Positions 1 to 7,144 of a stretch of DNA of 37,869 bases are shown piece by piece; the stretch's first letter is position 1, and every line of letters begins with the position of its first letter. The notes under the pieces were generated by a model. That model worked only from the letters and a program-made list of their open reading frames with translations, did no database searches and was not told where the DNA came from. Position numbers and translations under genes: made by a program. Source of the stretch: a virus; IMG/VR virus record IMGVR_UViG_3300025928_000022, positions 1-37,869 of that record. One strand, written 5' to 3'.

Positions 1-132
1 TAGAATGCGCACGGCTCGATCGAATCGCATACTGCGGGCCTCGCGATCGCCGGGTAGCATCCAGTCTTGTGGCCGGGATGCTCCGCACCACCGTACACAT
101 CATATCCCACTTCGCGCAACTGGGAATTATGC
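1..132. other. left edge, no confident gene
   Basis: I see no supportable gene here. Frames on both strands are open to the window edge, but none resembles a known protein and none has a ribosome binding site. The + frame that would continue the truncated gene at the right end of the window is open up to about base 150, which matters only if the two ends are joined. Confidence 0.4.
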
Positions 133-339
133 CTATGTTGCGGCAGTCTTGACTGATCCCGAGATTTCTCCGGCGCAGTCGATTGCCCAGTTCTCTAATG
201 CACGGAAGGCTATTCGTAGCTGCTCGGGCGTGAAAGTCTCCTGGCTCAAGGCGTTGTTGAATTCCCGGGTCATGGTAGTGAACACCGGTTTGAGGCCTTT
301 GGGAAGATTATCCAAAGGGAACGGCTTTACTTTCTTCAT
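133..339 (-). CDS. small hypothetical protein
   Basis: A 68-aa protein starting MKKVKPFPLDNLPKG, with a credible soluble composition and a predicted helical centre (around ETFTPEQLRIAFRALENW). No family is recognised. There is no clear Shine-Dalgarno before the ATG. It lies alone on the minus strand, diverging from the capsid gene block, and could belong to a neighbouring leftward unit cut off by the window edge. It is kept because its codon use reads as protein, unlike the opposite-strand frame. Confidence 0.45.
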   Translation of the reverse strand: MKKVKPFPLDNLPKGLKPVFTTMTREFNNALSQETFTPEQLRIAFRALENWAIDCAGEISGSVKTAAT

Positions 340-420
340 GGAGAGTAGTTTACACCAAACGTGATTTCAAGCTGATGGGTTGACGCTCTTCAGAACTATC
401 GATCGCAGGGCGGCTTGGGA

Positions 421-503
421 GCGTTCGCGCTCTGATGCTATTTGCTGCAAGAAGCGTCGACATCTGAGCCCATTTGTATTCTCATGACCCTCCTTCGATA
501 TCT
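421..503 (+). promoter_or_regulatory. putative phage promoter, late-type copy 1
   Basis: TTGTAT (474-479) and GATATC (497-502) are separated by exactly 17 nt, ending 11 nt before the ATG at 514. The blocks CATTTGTATTCT and TCGATATCT recur with the same 24-nt offset at 27313-27345, and the upstream block GCGTTCGCGCTCTGA (421-435) recurs at 27296-27310. Conservation of sequence and spacing upstream of two rightward genes supports a promoter. Assigning it to late transcription is inference. Confidence 0.55.
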
Positions 504-513
504 TCTATAGCCC

Positions 514-942
514 ATGCCTTCCCTACCTTTACCCATCCCCTCCAAAGCCAGACAAGCCGAAATGATCGACGAATTCGGAGACCTGGCGCGCGAAATCGAG
601 CGCTTCAAGCCCACCAAGGACCGGCACGAGCAGCTGCGCGGCCAGATCCAGAGCTGGTACGACGCCAAGCCGGCCACGGAGGCCTTCATCCAGGAAGGCG
701 CGCGCTACTCGCTCGAAATCTCGGAGAAGGCCAACAAGCGCTCCATCACCAAGATGCCGGCGCTGTTCAAGCTGCTGGGTCAGAAGTTGTTTTTGAAATT
801 GTGCGGCTTCGCGCTGGCCGACGTCGACGAAAATATCCCGATCGGGCGCCACAAGGAGTTTCTGACCGAGGCCCAGACCGGACCGCGCAAATTGAAGGCG
901 GTCGCCAAGGTTCAGGCCATCGACGAGCGGAAGGCGGCGTAG
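514..942 (+). CDS. hypothetical protein preceding capsid gene
   Basis: A 142-aa, charged, probably helical protein; the stretch from about residue 15 to 60 (EMIDEFGDLAREIERFKPTK...) looks amphipathic. It sits 1 nt before the capsid gene and is the first gene after a repeated promoter, so it is probably virion-related (scaffold or head accessory), but no family is recognised. The ATG at 514 lies only 11 nt from the -10 element, so the transcript would have almost no leader. An internal ATG (MIDEFGD, base 562) is an alternative start. Confidence 0.6.
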   Translation: MPSLPLPIPSKARQAEMIDEFGDLAREIERFKPTKDRHEQLRGQIQSWYDAKPATEAFIQEGARYSLEISEKANKRSITKMPALFKLLGQKLFLKLCGFALADVDENIPIGRHKEFLTEAQTGPRKLKAVAKVQAIDERKAA

Positions 943-943
943 C

Positions 944-1807
944 ATGGAGAAATTAGAAGACAACACCGCGGTATGGCTGTTGAAAGTTCTGACAGCAATG
1001 GCGGCGCCGACACTTCTTCAAAACCTCACAATTGGCAGCTTGGTGCTTCGGGACTACGACACCTATATGGCCCAGGCCGGCGACACCGTGAATGTCCCGA
1101 TCATGCCTATCTTGTCTTCGCACACGAACGCTCTGCCGATCGGAAACGCCCAAGTCGTGCTCAACCGGCACATGGAGGCCAGTTTCTCTATTCCAGACAT
1201 GACGGAGTGTCTTGCTAATCCGAAGAGATTAGAAATCTACTTAGCGCCCGCGCTGCTCGCCCTCGCACAGAGTATTGACGGCGATCTGGCGCGGCTGTGG
1301 TCAGGCTTTACTTCAAATCTGCCGATCTCAGCCGCGGCGCTGACGGAGGGCGTGATCGATGACGCCGAAACCGCGTTGTACCTGGCGAAAATTCCCCTGG
1401 CTGAACCCAAATTTATCCTGGCCGATACAAGCATGTACCGCCAGGCTCGTCAAAGCCCTCGATTCGACGACGAGACCGGAAATTTCAAAGGATTACGCGT
1501 TGTCCGTTCGTTGGCCGTAGTTAAAGATTTGGCGCCGCCGGTGACTCACGGGATCGCGTTCGCAGGCGCGGCGATGGGATTGATAAGCCGCCGCCCTCCA
1601 CCGCGGCCTTCTGATTATCCGGGTAAAGAATTCGTTGAGGGGCACTCCGAACTCGCGGACATCGGACTCAGGGTCAGATTGTATCCGGACCCGGCCGTAT
1701 TGCACCAATCTGGATCCGTCGAATGTCTTTATGGCGTCGGGGTGTTGCGGGAAAAGTTTGGCCTGCAGATCAATGTGTCGGCCGCTGAACAACAGAAGGC
1801 GGCGTAG
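944..1807 (+). CDS. major capsid protein, P22 coat-like
   Basis: A 287-aa protein resembling the P22 coat-protein family (HK97 fold) that assembles the phage head. Visible hallmarks are the N-terminal stretch LTAMAAPTLLQNLTIGSLVLRDYD, the AGDTVNVP motif at about residues 46-53, the helix LAPALLALAQSIDGDLARLW, the RRPPP loop and the C-terminal LYGVGVLREKFGLQINV strand. It is shorter than P22 coat (430 aa) and lacks room for a large inserted domain. It follows the 514 gene by 1 nt, and the next gene starts within its stop (TAGTG). The identification is from pattern memory of the family; no alignment was run. Confidence 0.72.
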   Translation: MEKLEDNTAVWLLKVLTAMAAPTLLQNLTIGSLVLRDYDTYMAQAGDTVNVPIMPILSSHTNALPIGNAQVVLNRHMEASFSIPDMTECLANPKRLEIYLAPALLALAQSIDGDLARLWSGFTSNLPISAAALTEGVIDDAETALYLAKIPLAEPKFILADTSMYRQARQSPRFDDETGNFKGLRVVRSLAVVKDLAPPVTHGIAFAGAAMGLISRRPPPRPSDYPGKEFVEGHSELADIGLRVRLYPDPAVLHQSGSVECLYGVGVLREKFGLQINVSAAEQQKAA

Positions 1808-2121
1808 TGAGCGGCAGCCGCGCCAAAGCATTGCGCCGCGCATTCGTCCAGAAGCACGGGCGTGTTGCGAATCGCACGACGGTCCAAAAAGGCTCAGCGC
1901 TCGGGCCGGCGTTTCCAGGAAACGAAGGCGGCAAACGCGCCTGGCTGGACGTAATCAAAATCGCGCCCACGCGCATCAGAAAGATTTTCTCGCTGGACAA
2001 GGGACGCGTTGAATCGATCCCAGAGATATTCGTCCGCAAAATCTTCGCCGTCACGACCGTCGAGCCATCGGAATGGCGCCGCTGGAAGAAAGACTGGAAG
2101 CGGAGCCGGAGAAATCCCTGA
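1807..2121 (+). CDS. basic hypothetical protein
   Basis: A 104-aa strongly basic protein (many Arg and Lys) with a GTG start overlapping the capsid stop by one base (TAGTG), which implies translational coupling. No family is recognised. Its position directly after the capsid gene suggests a head-completion or DNA-binding virion accessory, but this is inferred from position only. Confidence 0.55.
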   Translation: MSGSRAKALRRAFVQKHGRVANRTTVQKGSALGPAFPGNEGGKRAWLDVIKIAPTRIRKIFSLDKGRVESIPEIFVRKIFAVTTVEPSEWRRWKKDWKRSRRNP

Positions 2122-2364
2122 ATGATCACGCTGGCAATTCGCTGTACATTGATGTTGATCCTCTTCGCGGTGGTCTGGAGGCATGCGCATTGGTCGGTGG
2201 CCCTGTGTCTGACGCTGCAGGGCCTGGCGATCGAGACAACCGGGCTGATCCGCGCCATGAAGGCGCGCCATGAGCGCTTGAGAGCGCAGGCTCTGGCAGC
2301 GGCCTTAGCCGGACAGCAGGAAGCCGAACAGAAAAAGTTTTGGACGTCATTCGAACCCAAATGA
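2122..2364 (+). CDS. small two-helix membrane protein
   Basis: 80 aa. Residues about 1-19 and 24-44 are hydrophobic and fit two membrane helices; the tail is charged and helical (KARHERLRAQALAAALAGQQEAEQKK). The ATG follows the previous stop without a gap, and the endolysin comes next. Size, topology and position just before an endolysin fit a class II holin, but holins are not recognisable by sequence, so this stays an inference. Confidence 0.55.
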   Translation: MITLAIRCTLMLILFAVVWRHAHWSVALCLTLQGLAIETTGLIRAMKARHERLRAQALAAALAGQQEAEQKKFWTSFEPK

Positions 2365-2383
2365 TGGACCCGGCCCACGTCAC

Positions 2384-2782
2384 GTGACCACCCTCGAACA
2401 ATTCGAAAACGTGTTGACTGCGCTGGCGATCTGGCGCGAGGCCCGCGGGGAATCGCTCGCGGCCCGTGACGGGGTCTATCACGTGATCCGCAACCGGACG
2501 CTGGATGCGGCCAATCGCTGGCCCAAGACTTTTTCCGGGGTCATTCTCCAGACTCTGCAATTTTCCAGTTTCAACGCCCATGATCCCAACGCGGCGAAAA
2601 TTCCGACGGCAACGGACGGGGCGTTTATTCAATGTTGCGCGATCGTGGATTCTCCAGGCGCGGATCCGACCTCGGGCGCAAACCACTATCTCAGCATACC
2701 GGCCGGGGATCCGCTTCCGAGCTGGGCGGACTCGAACAAAATAACATGCACGATCGGACCGTTCACTTTTTATAGGTTTTGA
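2384..2782 (+). CDS. SleB-type cell wall hydrolase (endolysin)
   Basis: A 132-aa single-domain protein matching the SleB / Hydrolase_2 family of lytic transglycosylase-like cell wall hydrolases. The start has the typical ALAIWREARGES motif (the family's catalytic Glu is in this EARGE segment, here E19 or E23), followed by GVYHVIRNR, a W-P-x-x-F-x-GVILQ segment and the QFSSFNAHDPN motif. GTG start. There is no signal peptide, so export would depend on a holin; the preceding two-helix protein is a candidate. Expected role: peptidoglycan cleavage at lysis. Confidence 0.8.
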   Translation: MTTLEQFENVLTALAIWREARGESLAARDGVYHVIRNRTLDAANRWPKTFSGVILQTLQFSSFNAHDPNAAKIPTATDGAFIQCCAIVDSPGADPTSGANHYLSIPAGDPLPSWADSNKITCTIGPFTFYRF

Positions 2783-2784
2783 AA

Positions 2785-2886
2785 ATGCGCGCTTTGAGCA
2801 GGGCGGCACTCTTATCGAAAGGACGCGCAGACGTCCCGGAGAGAGAGGATCGGGGCCGCTCTGCTGAAGGCGTGAAAGGGAAATAA
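2785..2886 (+). CDS. possible 33-aa leader ORF
   Basis: A 33-codon frame (MRALSRAALLSKGR...) starts 2 nt after the endolysin stop and ends in TAATG, overlapping the next ATG by one base. The overlap fits translational coupling, like the neighbouring joints. The highly basic product has no known relatives and there is only a weak ribosome binding site, so it may not be translated. Confidence 0.3.
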   Translation: MRALSRAALLSKGRADVPEREDRGRSAEGVKGK

Positions 2887-3239
2887 TGGCGAACAACAAT
2901 TATGCAGAGAGATTAAAACTCGGCCAATCCTGGGAGAATCGCTCAGGCGCGGAATGCGGCGCCGCCGAGAGGCCAGCGACCAACGCGGCGATCGGCGAGA
3001 TATCGATCGGTCTCCAGCGCCTCGAGAAATCACTCCACATGGGCGGGGAGACTCTCGACGAGCTGGAGCGCCGCCTGACGCCGGTGCTTCGGCCGATCGG
3101 GGTAGAAACCCTCAAGGGCCTCAATAAGCTCGTGGACGGCCCGATCACAGCACACGGGGAAACCCTGCGGGGCCTGGGCGAACGCGCGGAACAGATGTTC
3201 ATCATGCTCTCTGACATTCTGGCCCGGCTGGAGCTGTAG
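2886..3239 (+). CDS. hypothetical helical protein
   Basis: A 117-aa protein with a polar N-terminus and a long predicted amphipathic helical part (from about residue 36: IGEISIGLQRLEKSLHMGG...). Start: AAAGGGAAATAATG, with a reasonable Shine-Dalgarno. No family is recognised. It sits between the endolysin and a small membrane protein in the lysis-type cluster. Confidence 0.55.
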   Translation: MANNNYAERLKLGQSWENRSGAECGAAERPATNAAIGEISIGLQRLEKSLHMGGETLDELERRLTPVLRPIGVETLKGLNKLVDGPITAHGETLRGLGERAEQMFIMLSDILARLEL

Positions 3240-3244
3240 GACAA

Positions 3245-3376
3245 ATGGACAATCTGGTGATCGGTCTCGGCATCATTGCTGTCGGAGGGACGATCTATTT
3301 TCTGTTTAACAGCGCCTGGGGCCCGGCCGCGGGCTGTGCCGTCATTTGGTTTGTGTGTTTTCTGTTGTCGAGGTGA
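3245..3376 (+). CDS. 43-aa membrane protein
   Basis: ATG at 3245 with AGGA just upstream; 43 aa, almost entirely hydrophobic, with two possible membrane helices (LVIGLGIIAVGGTIYFLF and AGCAVIWFVCFLLS) around a short NSAWGP turn. The stop lies 4 nt before the next ATG. It could be a holin or antiholin alternative to the product at 2122. Confidence 0.5.
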   Translation: MDNLVIGLGIIAVGGTIYFLFNSAWGPAAGCAVIWFVCFLLSR

Positions 3377-3380
3377 AGAG

Positions 3381-3551
3381 ATGCGAATTCTGATCTGTTT
3401 CCTATTGACGTTGCTGCTCTTCGCGGCAGATGCGCCGCAGAGCGATCTCACCGACAAGCAAAAGGTCGAGATGTGGGAACTACTCGGTCAGATGAATGCC
3501 CTGCAGCGCAAGGCGCAAATCCTCCAGCAGGAGATGCAGACGCTCGCATAA
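3381..3551 (+). CDS. small exported coiled-coil protein
   Basis: 56 aa with an N-terminal hydrophobic segment (MRILICFLLTLLLFAADAPQ) that can act as signal peptide or anchor, followed by a Gln-rich coiled-coil-like helix (KVEMWELLGQMNALQRKAQ). AGGTGAAGAG precedes the ATG. An anchor plus periplasmic coiled coil next to an endolysin is the layout of inner-membrane spanins (Rz-like), although at 56 aa it is very short for one. Confidence 0.5.
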   Translation: MRILICFLLTLLLFAADAPQSDLTDKQKVEMWELLGQMNALQRKAQILQQEMQTLA

Positions 3552-3626
3552 CGCCGCTGGTTGTTCGCTGAGTTACGACCGGATGAATTGGGAAAACTGC
3601 AAAACGGTTGCGGGGAAAAAGTGAGA

Positions 3627-3830
3627 ATGACCGACCACGAAAAAGACCGGCGAAACTTTTGGGAGCATGCGGCGCTCGCGATCGCGCGCGGCGGCCAGGC
3701 CTCGCTCATGATCACGGCGGCATCGGAAGCCCTGAACGCGCGGGATGAATTGTGGCCGGCCGACAAACCGAAGAAGCACGGCAAGCACGCCAAGCACGGC
3801 GCACGCGGAAAGCACAAGGGGAAGAAATGA
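3627..3830 (+). CDS. small protein with His/Lys-rich tail
   Basis: 67 aa starting MTDHEKDRRNFWEHAAL; I prefer this ATG to an upstream TTG because the extra residues look non-coding. The C-terminal 20 residues are almost only K, H, G, R and A (KKHGKHAKHGARGKHKGKK), suggesting nucleic acid or metal binding. The stop overlaps the SPFH gene start as ATGA. Confidence 0.5.
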   Translation: MTDHEKDRRNFWEHAALAIARGGQASLMITAASEALNARDELWPADKPKKHGKHAKHGARGKHKGKK

Positions 3831-4627
3831 TTTTCAAAATACTGTACGTGTCCGCATTGCTATTGGCGATGGCCGGATGCGGTTATGTTTCGGCCGACGC
3901 GGGCCACGAAAAAGTGTTGATCGAAAAGCCCATGTTCTTCGGGCACGGCGGCGTGGATCCTGAGCCGGTCCGAACCGGCCGTCAGGTCGTCGCAGCCACG
4001 ACGGACGATGTGGACGTGATCATGCAGCCGCAACAGTTTCAAATCCATGTAACGGATTTAATGACGTCCGATGGTGTTCCGCTCACGTTCGACAGCATCA
4101 TCCGCGTGCGCGTGACAGATTCCGTTATGCTCGTCAAAAGCTTTGGACCTGAGTGGTACAAGAACAACATCGAAGCGGAGTTTTTGAATCGTGTCCGGCA
4201 GGCTGTTCGGAAGCACGGCATGAACGAGACCGCCATCAGCACCATCGCGATCGATGCCATCGATCAAGAGATAACCCAGGCGATGCAGCAGCATATCGAG
4301 CGCTCCAAAATACCTTTGGAACTTCTCAAAGTCACCGTTGGTAAAGCAAATCCACCGGACGCCATCAAAAATCAACGCGTCGAGACGGCCACCCAGCAGC
4401 AGCGGATCTTAAGCGAGCAGCAAAGGAAACTGGCCGAGGATCAACGCAAGGCCGCCGAAGCATCGCGCGCCGCGGCGGACAACGCTTACCGCGAGGAAAT
4501 GCAATTATCGCCCGATCAATTCCTGCGGCTGGAGCAAATCAAAATGCAGGGCCAGGTCTGCGCGCATGCGCAATGCACGTTCCTGTTTGGTGGCGGGGCG
4601 TCGCCGGTGATTCCGGTTGGACGATAA
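3827..4627 (+). CDS. SPFH/band 7 domain lipoprotein
   Basis: A 266-aa exported protein. Residues 1-17 form a lipoprotein signal peptide with lipobox AMAG-C18. Residues about 26-175 resemble the SPFH (stomatin/prohibitin/HflK-HflC) domain: VLIEKP start, central strands DGVPLTFDSIIRVRVTD, and a helix with NIEAEFLNRVRQAVRKH. Residues about 183-225 are a Gln/Arg/Ala coiled coil (QQQRILSEQQRKLAEDQRKAAE) as in the family. Such proteins form membrane-bound rings and often control proteases. It overlaps the preceding gene as ATGA and lies in the lysis-type cluster; its job in a phage is unknown. Confidence 0.7.
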   Translation: MIFKILYVSALLLAMAGCGYVSADAGHEKVLIEKPMFFGHGGVDPEPVRTGRQVVAATTDDVDVIMQPQQFQIHVTDLMTSDGVPLTFDSIIRVRVTDSVMLVKSFGPEWYKNNIEAEFLNRVRQAVRKHGMNETAISTIAIDAIDQEITQAMQQHIERSKIPLELLKVTVGKANPPDAIKNQRVETATQQQRILSEQQRKLAEDQRKAAEASRAAADNAYREEMQLSPDQFLRLEQIKMQGQVCAHAQCTFLFGGGASPVIPVGR

Positions 4628-4640
4628 ACAAGGAGACGCA

Positions 4641-4868
4641 ATGAAACCGACCATCGGCACAATCGTGATCTACAATCATCCGGGCTCGGCGGACGGAAAA
4701 TATCCGCCCACCCAATCCCCGGCGATCATTCAGAACGTGGCAGCGGACGGCTCGGTGCGCTTGTTCGTGTTCGGTCCCAAGGGCCAACACATGGACGACG
4801 GATTGACCCAGGGCGATGGTCCGTGCCAGTGGAACTGGCCAGAAATACAGCTCCAGGATTTACTGTAA
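4641..4868 (+). CDS. conserved small phage protein, SH3-like
   Basis: 75 aa; the AAGGAG eight bases before the ATG fixes this start. The pattern TIGTIVIYNHPG...PAIIQNV..DGSVRLFVFGPKG is that of a common small phage protein predicted as a short beta-barrel. No function is known. It is the last gene of this block before a 231-nt non-coding gap. Confidence 0.6.
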   Translation: MKPTIGTIVIYNHPGSADGKYPPTQSPAIIQNVAADGSVRLFVFGPKGQHMDDGLTQGDGPCQWNWPEIQLQDLL

Positions 4869-5099
4869 GCGAGTCTGTGCAACGTCCGCGCACGGAAAGG
4901 AAAAAGAATCTCGAACGGGTGGATGAGGCTATGCTGCGCGGGGAGATCCCGCGAGGGCCTTTTTGCTGGTCACGAAACACCTCGCCACCCGTTGGGGACT
5001 TTCGGCAAAAAAGAAGTGAAACCGCACACCCACTCGCGTGCCTCTATTCACATAGCAGGATCGAATCTTGCTGCCCCCGCCGTGGAGAGGGGTTAGCCG
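4869..5099 (+). other. non-coding gap with structured element
   Basis: No credible gene. It holds a nested inverted repeat (4914-4993, listed separately) and a second hairpin, GCAGGAT-CGA-ATCTTGC, at about 5058-5074. The Shine-Dalgarno-like GGAGAGGGG of the next gene follows. Confidence 0.6.
4914..4993 (+). ncRNA. putative structured RNA / terminator
   Basis: AACGGGTGG (4914-4922) pairs perfectly with CCACCCGTT (4985-4993), and GAGG (4925-4928) with CCTC (4980-4983). Inside is a perfect 6-bp hairpin CGCGGG-GAGAT-CCCGCG (4937-4953), followed after six bases by five Ts. The inner hairpin and T run could terminate transcription. The outer 13 pairs enclose it and would not be needed for that, so a small RNA or an attenuator is possible. 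Confidence 0.45.
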
Positions 5100-5564
5100 G
5101 TGGCGAAGGCCGGCTCTAAAGATAGTCAAGTCCCGGTCACCGCTGCTACACCCCAACCTTATTCGTTCGAACCGATCCCCACCGTAGAGCTGCCCGGCGC
5201 CTATCCGGTGCTCGACATCCTGGGATCCTTTCTCATGTGGGCCGACGAGCACCAGGCCCGTAAGCTGCTGGCCGAGCGCAAGGTGCAAATTCTGAGGCGC
5301 AAGAAGGGCAAGGGCAAGATCATCGGCCTGATGGTGATCCCCGATCCCGACATGCCGGCCGATCAGATCGTCAGCCAAAAGAAATTCTTCGGTCTACCGC
5401 ATAGGCGAGAAACCGAAGACAACCCCGCCAACGTCTGGACCCAGGACAAAATGGGATCCACCCGCAAGTCGATCCCCAACGCCCGGGCGCGCTGGTGCCG
5501 GAAGGTTTGTAAACAGGTCGTGCTCGATTGTCTGACGAAGAACGTCCAGAAGCGGGCCGCATAG
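5100..5564 (+). CDS. hypothetical protein
   Basis: 154 aa from a GTG preceded by GGAGAGGGG. A proline-rich start is followed by a helical middle (YPVLDILGSFLMWADEHQARKLL), a basic patch (RRKKGKGK) and a basic C-terminus with two Cys residues. No family is recognised. It begins a new gene block after the 231-nt gap. Confidence 0.55.
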   Translation: MAKAGSKDSQVPVTAATPQPYSFEPIPTVELPGAYPVLDILGSFLMWADEHQARKLLAERKVQILRRKKGKGKIIGLMVIPDPDMPADQIVSQKKFFGLPHRRETEDNPANVWTQDKMGSTRKSIPNARARWCRKVCKQVVLDCLTKNVQKRAA

Positions 5565-5575
5565 GAGAAAAGCTA

Positions 5576-5809
5576 ATGCACTACAAAAATGGACGGGAAG
5601 CAAAGAACGGCGACAAAGTTGTGCTGATGTCGACTTATGCCGCGCCCTTCGTTGGAATACTATACGACGCGACGGCAGGAAACGACTATTGCAACGGAAA
5701 GATCGCACCGATCAAACCGAATGATCCATGCCCGAATCTGAAGGAATGCCTGCATCTTGACGACGTGATCAAGGCCCTTCCAGCGGAAGTTCCCGACAGC
5801 TCGGCTTAA
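5576..5809 (+). CDS. small hypothetical protein
   Basis: 77 aa; AGGAG lies nine bases before the ATG, which decides the start. The N-terminal MHYKNGREAKNGDKVV is typical of small phage proteins with a short beta-barrel (KOW- or SH3-like), and the C-terminal part has two Cys residues (CPNLKEC). Function unknown. Confidence 0.55.
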   Translation: MHYKNGREAKNGDKVVLMSTYAAPFVGILYDATAGNDYCNGKIAPIKPNDPCPNLKECLHLDDVIKALPAEVPDSSA

Positions 5810-5814
5810 GCCCT

Positions 5815-6006
5815 ATGGCCGCGCCGATCTCGATCGATATCCGCGTCCTGTTCGCCGAAGAGCTGGCCGAGTTGCTGACGGCCTGCGCGCAGCTGATCGC
5901 ACGCAACCCGGAACATCCGGGCGTGCTGGATCTGATCGCGGCCTGCGAACGATTCACCGGTCAAGAGCCATTCGAGGTCCCCGAACTCCGGCGCTCGAGA
6001 AATTAG
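5815..6006 (+). CDS. small acidic helical protein
   Basis: 63 aa, mostly predicted helix (VLFAEELAELLTACAQLIARN), no recognised family. Its stop TAG shares its last base with the GTG start of the sigma factor gene (TAGTG), so the two are probably co-translated; an anti-sigma or sigma-accessory role is only a guess from that position. Confidence 0.5.
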   Translation: MAAPISIDIRVLFAEELAELLTACAQLIARNPEHPGVLDLIAACERFTGQEPFEVPELRRSRN

Positions 6007-6560
6007 TGACTGAAACTGAGTTTGCCCGCGAACTCGAAGCCGCATTGCCGATGATGGCGAAAACGGCCCACTTCTTTAAGGCGCCAGGCGACAATACAGA
6101 GGACATCGTCCAGCAGGCGGCCATGAAGGCGTGGGAGCATCGCGCGCGGTTTCGCGGGGGCTGCCAGATGACCACCTGGTTGTATAAGATCGTCCGGAAT
6201 GTAGTCTTCGACAAAAGCCGCAAGGCCAGAACGCGGCCGCATGAAATCCAGTTGCTGATTGCGAACAGCCACAAAACCAAATGGACGACCGGACCTGACC
6301 AATATATCGACCCGCCCGACGAGCGCATGGTCCCAGCCGATCTGCAGGCGTCAAAAAAGGAACAGCTCGGGAAACTGGACGGATTCATTCAGCGTTTGAG
6401 TGCAGGCGACCAAGCGGCCATACGGCTGATGCTCGCCGGCAAGATGAACCTGGAGCCAACAACCGGCGCCAAGACCCGCTATCACCGCGCGCTGCGCAAA
6501 CTGAAGCGCATGAATTTCTCGGCGTTCATCGCCTCGGAGCGCGCACGAACAAAAACCTGA
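6006..6560 (+). CDS. phage RNA polymerase sigma factor, ECF-like
   Basis: 184 aa. Residues about 10-75 match sigma-70 region 2: DNTEDIVQQAAMKAWEHRARFRGG (core binding and -10 recognition), then TTWLYKIVRNVVFDKSRKA. A linker with a Pro/Asp-rich stretch leads to a weak region 4 (about 125-170: LSAGDQAAIRLMLAGK...YHRALRKLKRM). The usual helix-turn-helix glutamate/serine pattern is degraded, so -35 recognition may be altered. GTG start coupled to the previous gene. It could direct host RNA polymerase to the TTGTAT-N17-GATATC promoters seen at 474 and 27316; that link is inference. Confidence 0.7.
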   Translation: MTETEFARELEAALPMMAKTAHFFKAPGDNTEDIVQQAAMKAWEHRARFRGGCQMTTWLYKIVRNVVFDKSRKARTRPHEIQLLIANSHKTKWTTGPDQYIDPPDERMVPADLQASKKEQLGKLDGFIQRLSAGDQAAIRLMLAGKMNLEPTTGAKTRYHRALRKLKRMNFSAFIASERARTKT

Positions 6561-6598
6561 TCCAACGCTGGCAAGCGTCGAAAGAAAAAGAGACTAAT

Positions 6599-6958
6599 TT
6601 GGCCGCTGCAATCATCCCCATCCTCTCCTCCGCCATACCGCTCCTGCGCCCCTACATTATTTCGCTCGTCACGCATGTAGAGCATCTGTTTGGACCCAAG
6701 ACCGGCCCGACCAAGTTCGACGCCGTATTGAAGGCGCTGCTCGACGCGGCCAGCAAACTATCGACTGCCGGCAAGCTTCCCGGCACGCTCGATCCAGGCT
6801 CGGCCGGATCGATGATTGAATCCATCGTGCAGGAATTGAAAGCTCTGGGAATATTGAATCCCGCCGGAGTCGCTCCCATCGTGCAGGCTGGATCCGTATT
6901 GCCGCCGGCGAGCGGGTCGATGCTGAAGATCGTGGGCGGAACGCTTCAGATCGGATGA
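6599..6958 (+). CDS. hypothetical protein with hydrophobic N-terminus
   Basis: 119 aa from a TTG start; no ATG is available upstream in frame. Residues 1-30 are hydrophobic (IIPILSSAIPLLRPYIISLV), followed by a predicted helix and a Gly/Pro/Ser-rich C-terminus. Composition resembles small phage membrane-associated proteins. No family is recognised. Confidence 0.5.
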   Translation: MAAAIIPILSSAIPLLRPYIISLVTHVEHLFGPKTGPTKFDAVLKALLDAASKLSTAGKLPGTLDPGSAGSMIESIVQELKALGILNPAGVAPIVQAGSVLPPASGSMLKIVGGTLQIG

Positions 6959-6988
6959 GCTGTTTCGCTTTGAAAAAGGAAATCTAAA

Positions 6989-7144
6989 ATGCTAGTGCTG
7001 ATCATCATTCTCATCCTGGTCTTCGGATTAGGCGGCGGCTATTACGGCCACACCAATTGGGGCACGCAAGGCGGTCTGGGCATCGGCGTCGGGACGGTGT
7101 TGCTGATCCTGCTGATCTGCTGGCTGCTGGGGCTGTTCCGATAA
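6989..7144 (+). CDS. DUF3309-like small membrane protein
   Basis: 51 aa: hydrophobic helix, a Gly/Tyr/His-rich turn (GLGGGYYGHTNWGTQGGLG) and a second hydrophobic helix. This layout and length match the DUF3309 family of tiny bacterial membrane proteins of unknown function. AAAAAGGAAA precedes the ATG; its TAA directly adjoins the next ATG. Confidence 0.6.
   Translation: MLVLIIILILVFGLGGGYYGHTNWGTQGGLGIGVGTVLLILLICWLLGLFR

Noticed and set aside
5-364. 119-codon + strand frame at left edge
   Set aside because: Arg/Ser/His-rich composition with no ribosome binding site; the opposite strand 133-339 reads better as protein.
5040-5085. tRNA-like hairpin (GATCGAATC)
   Set aside because: Resembles a T arm, but no acceptor stem, D arm or anticodon arm can be built around it.
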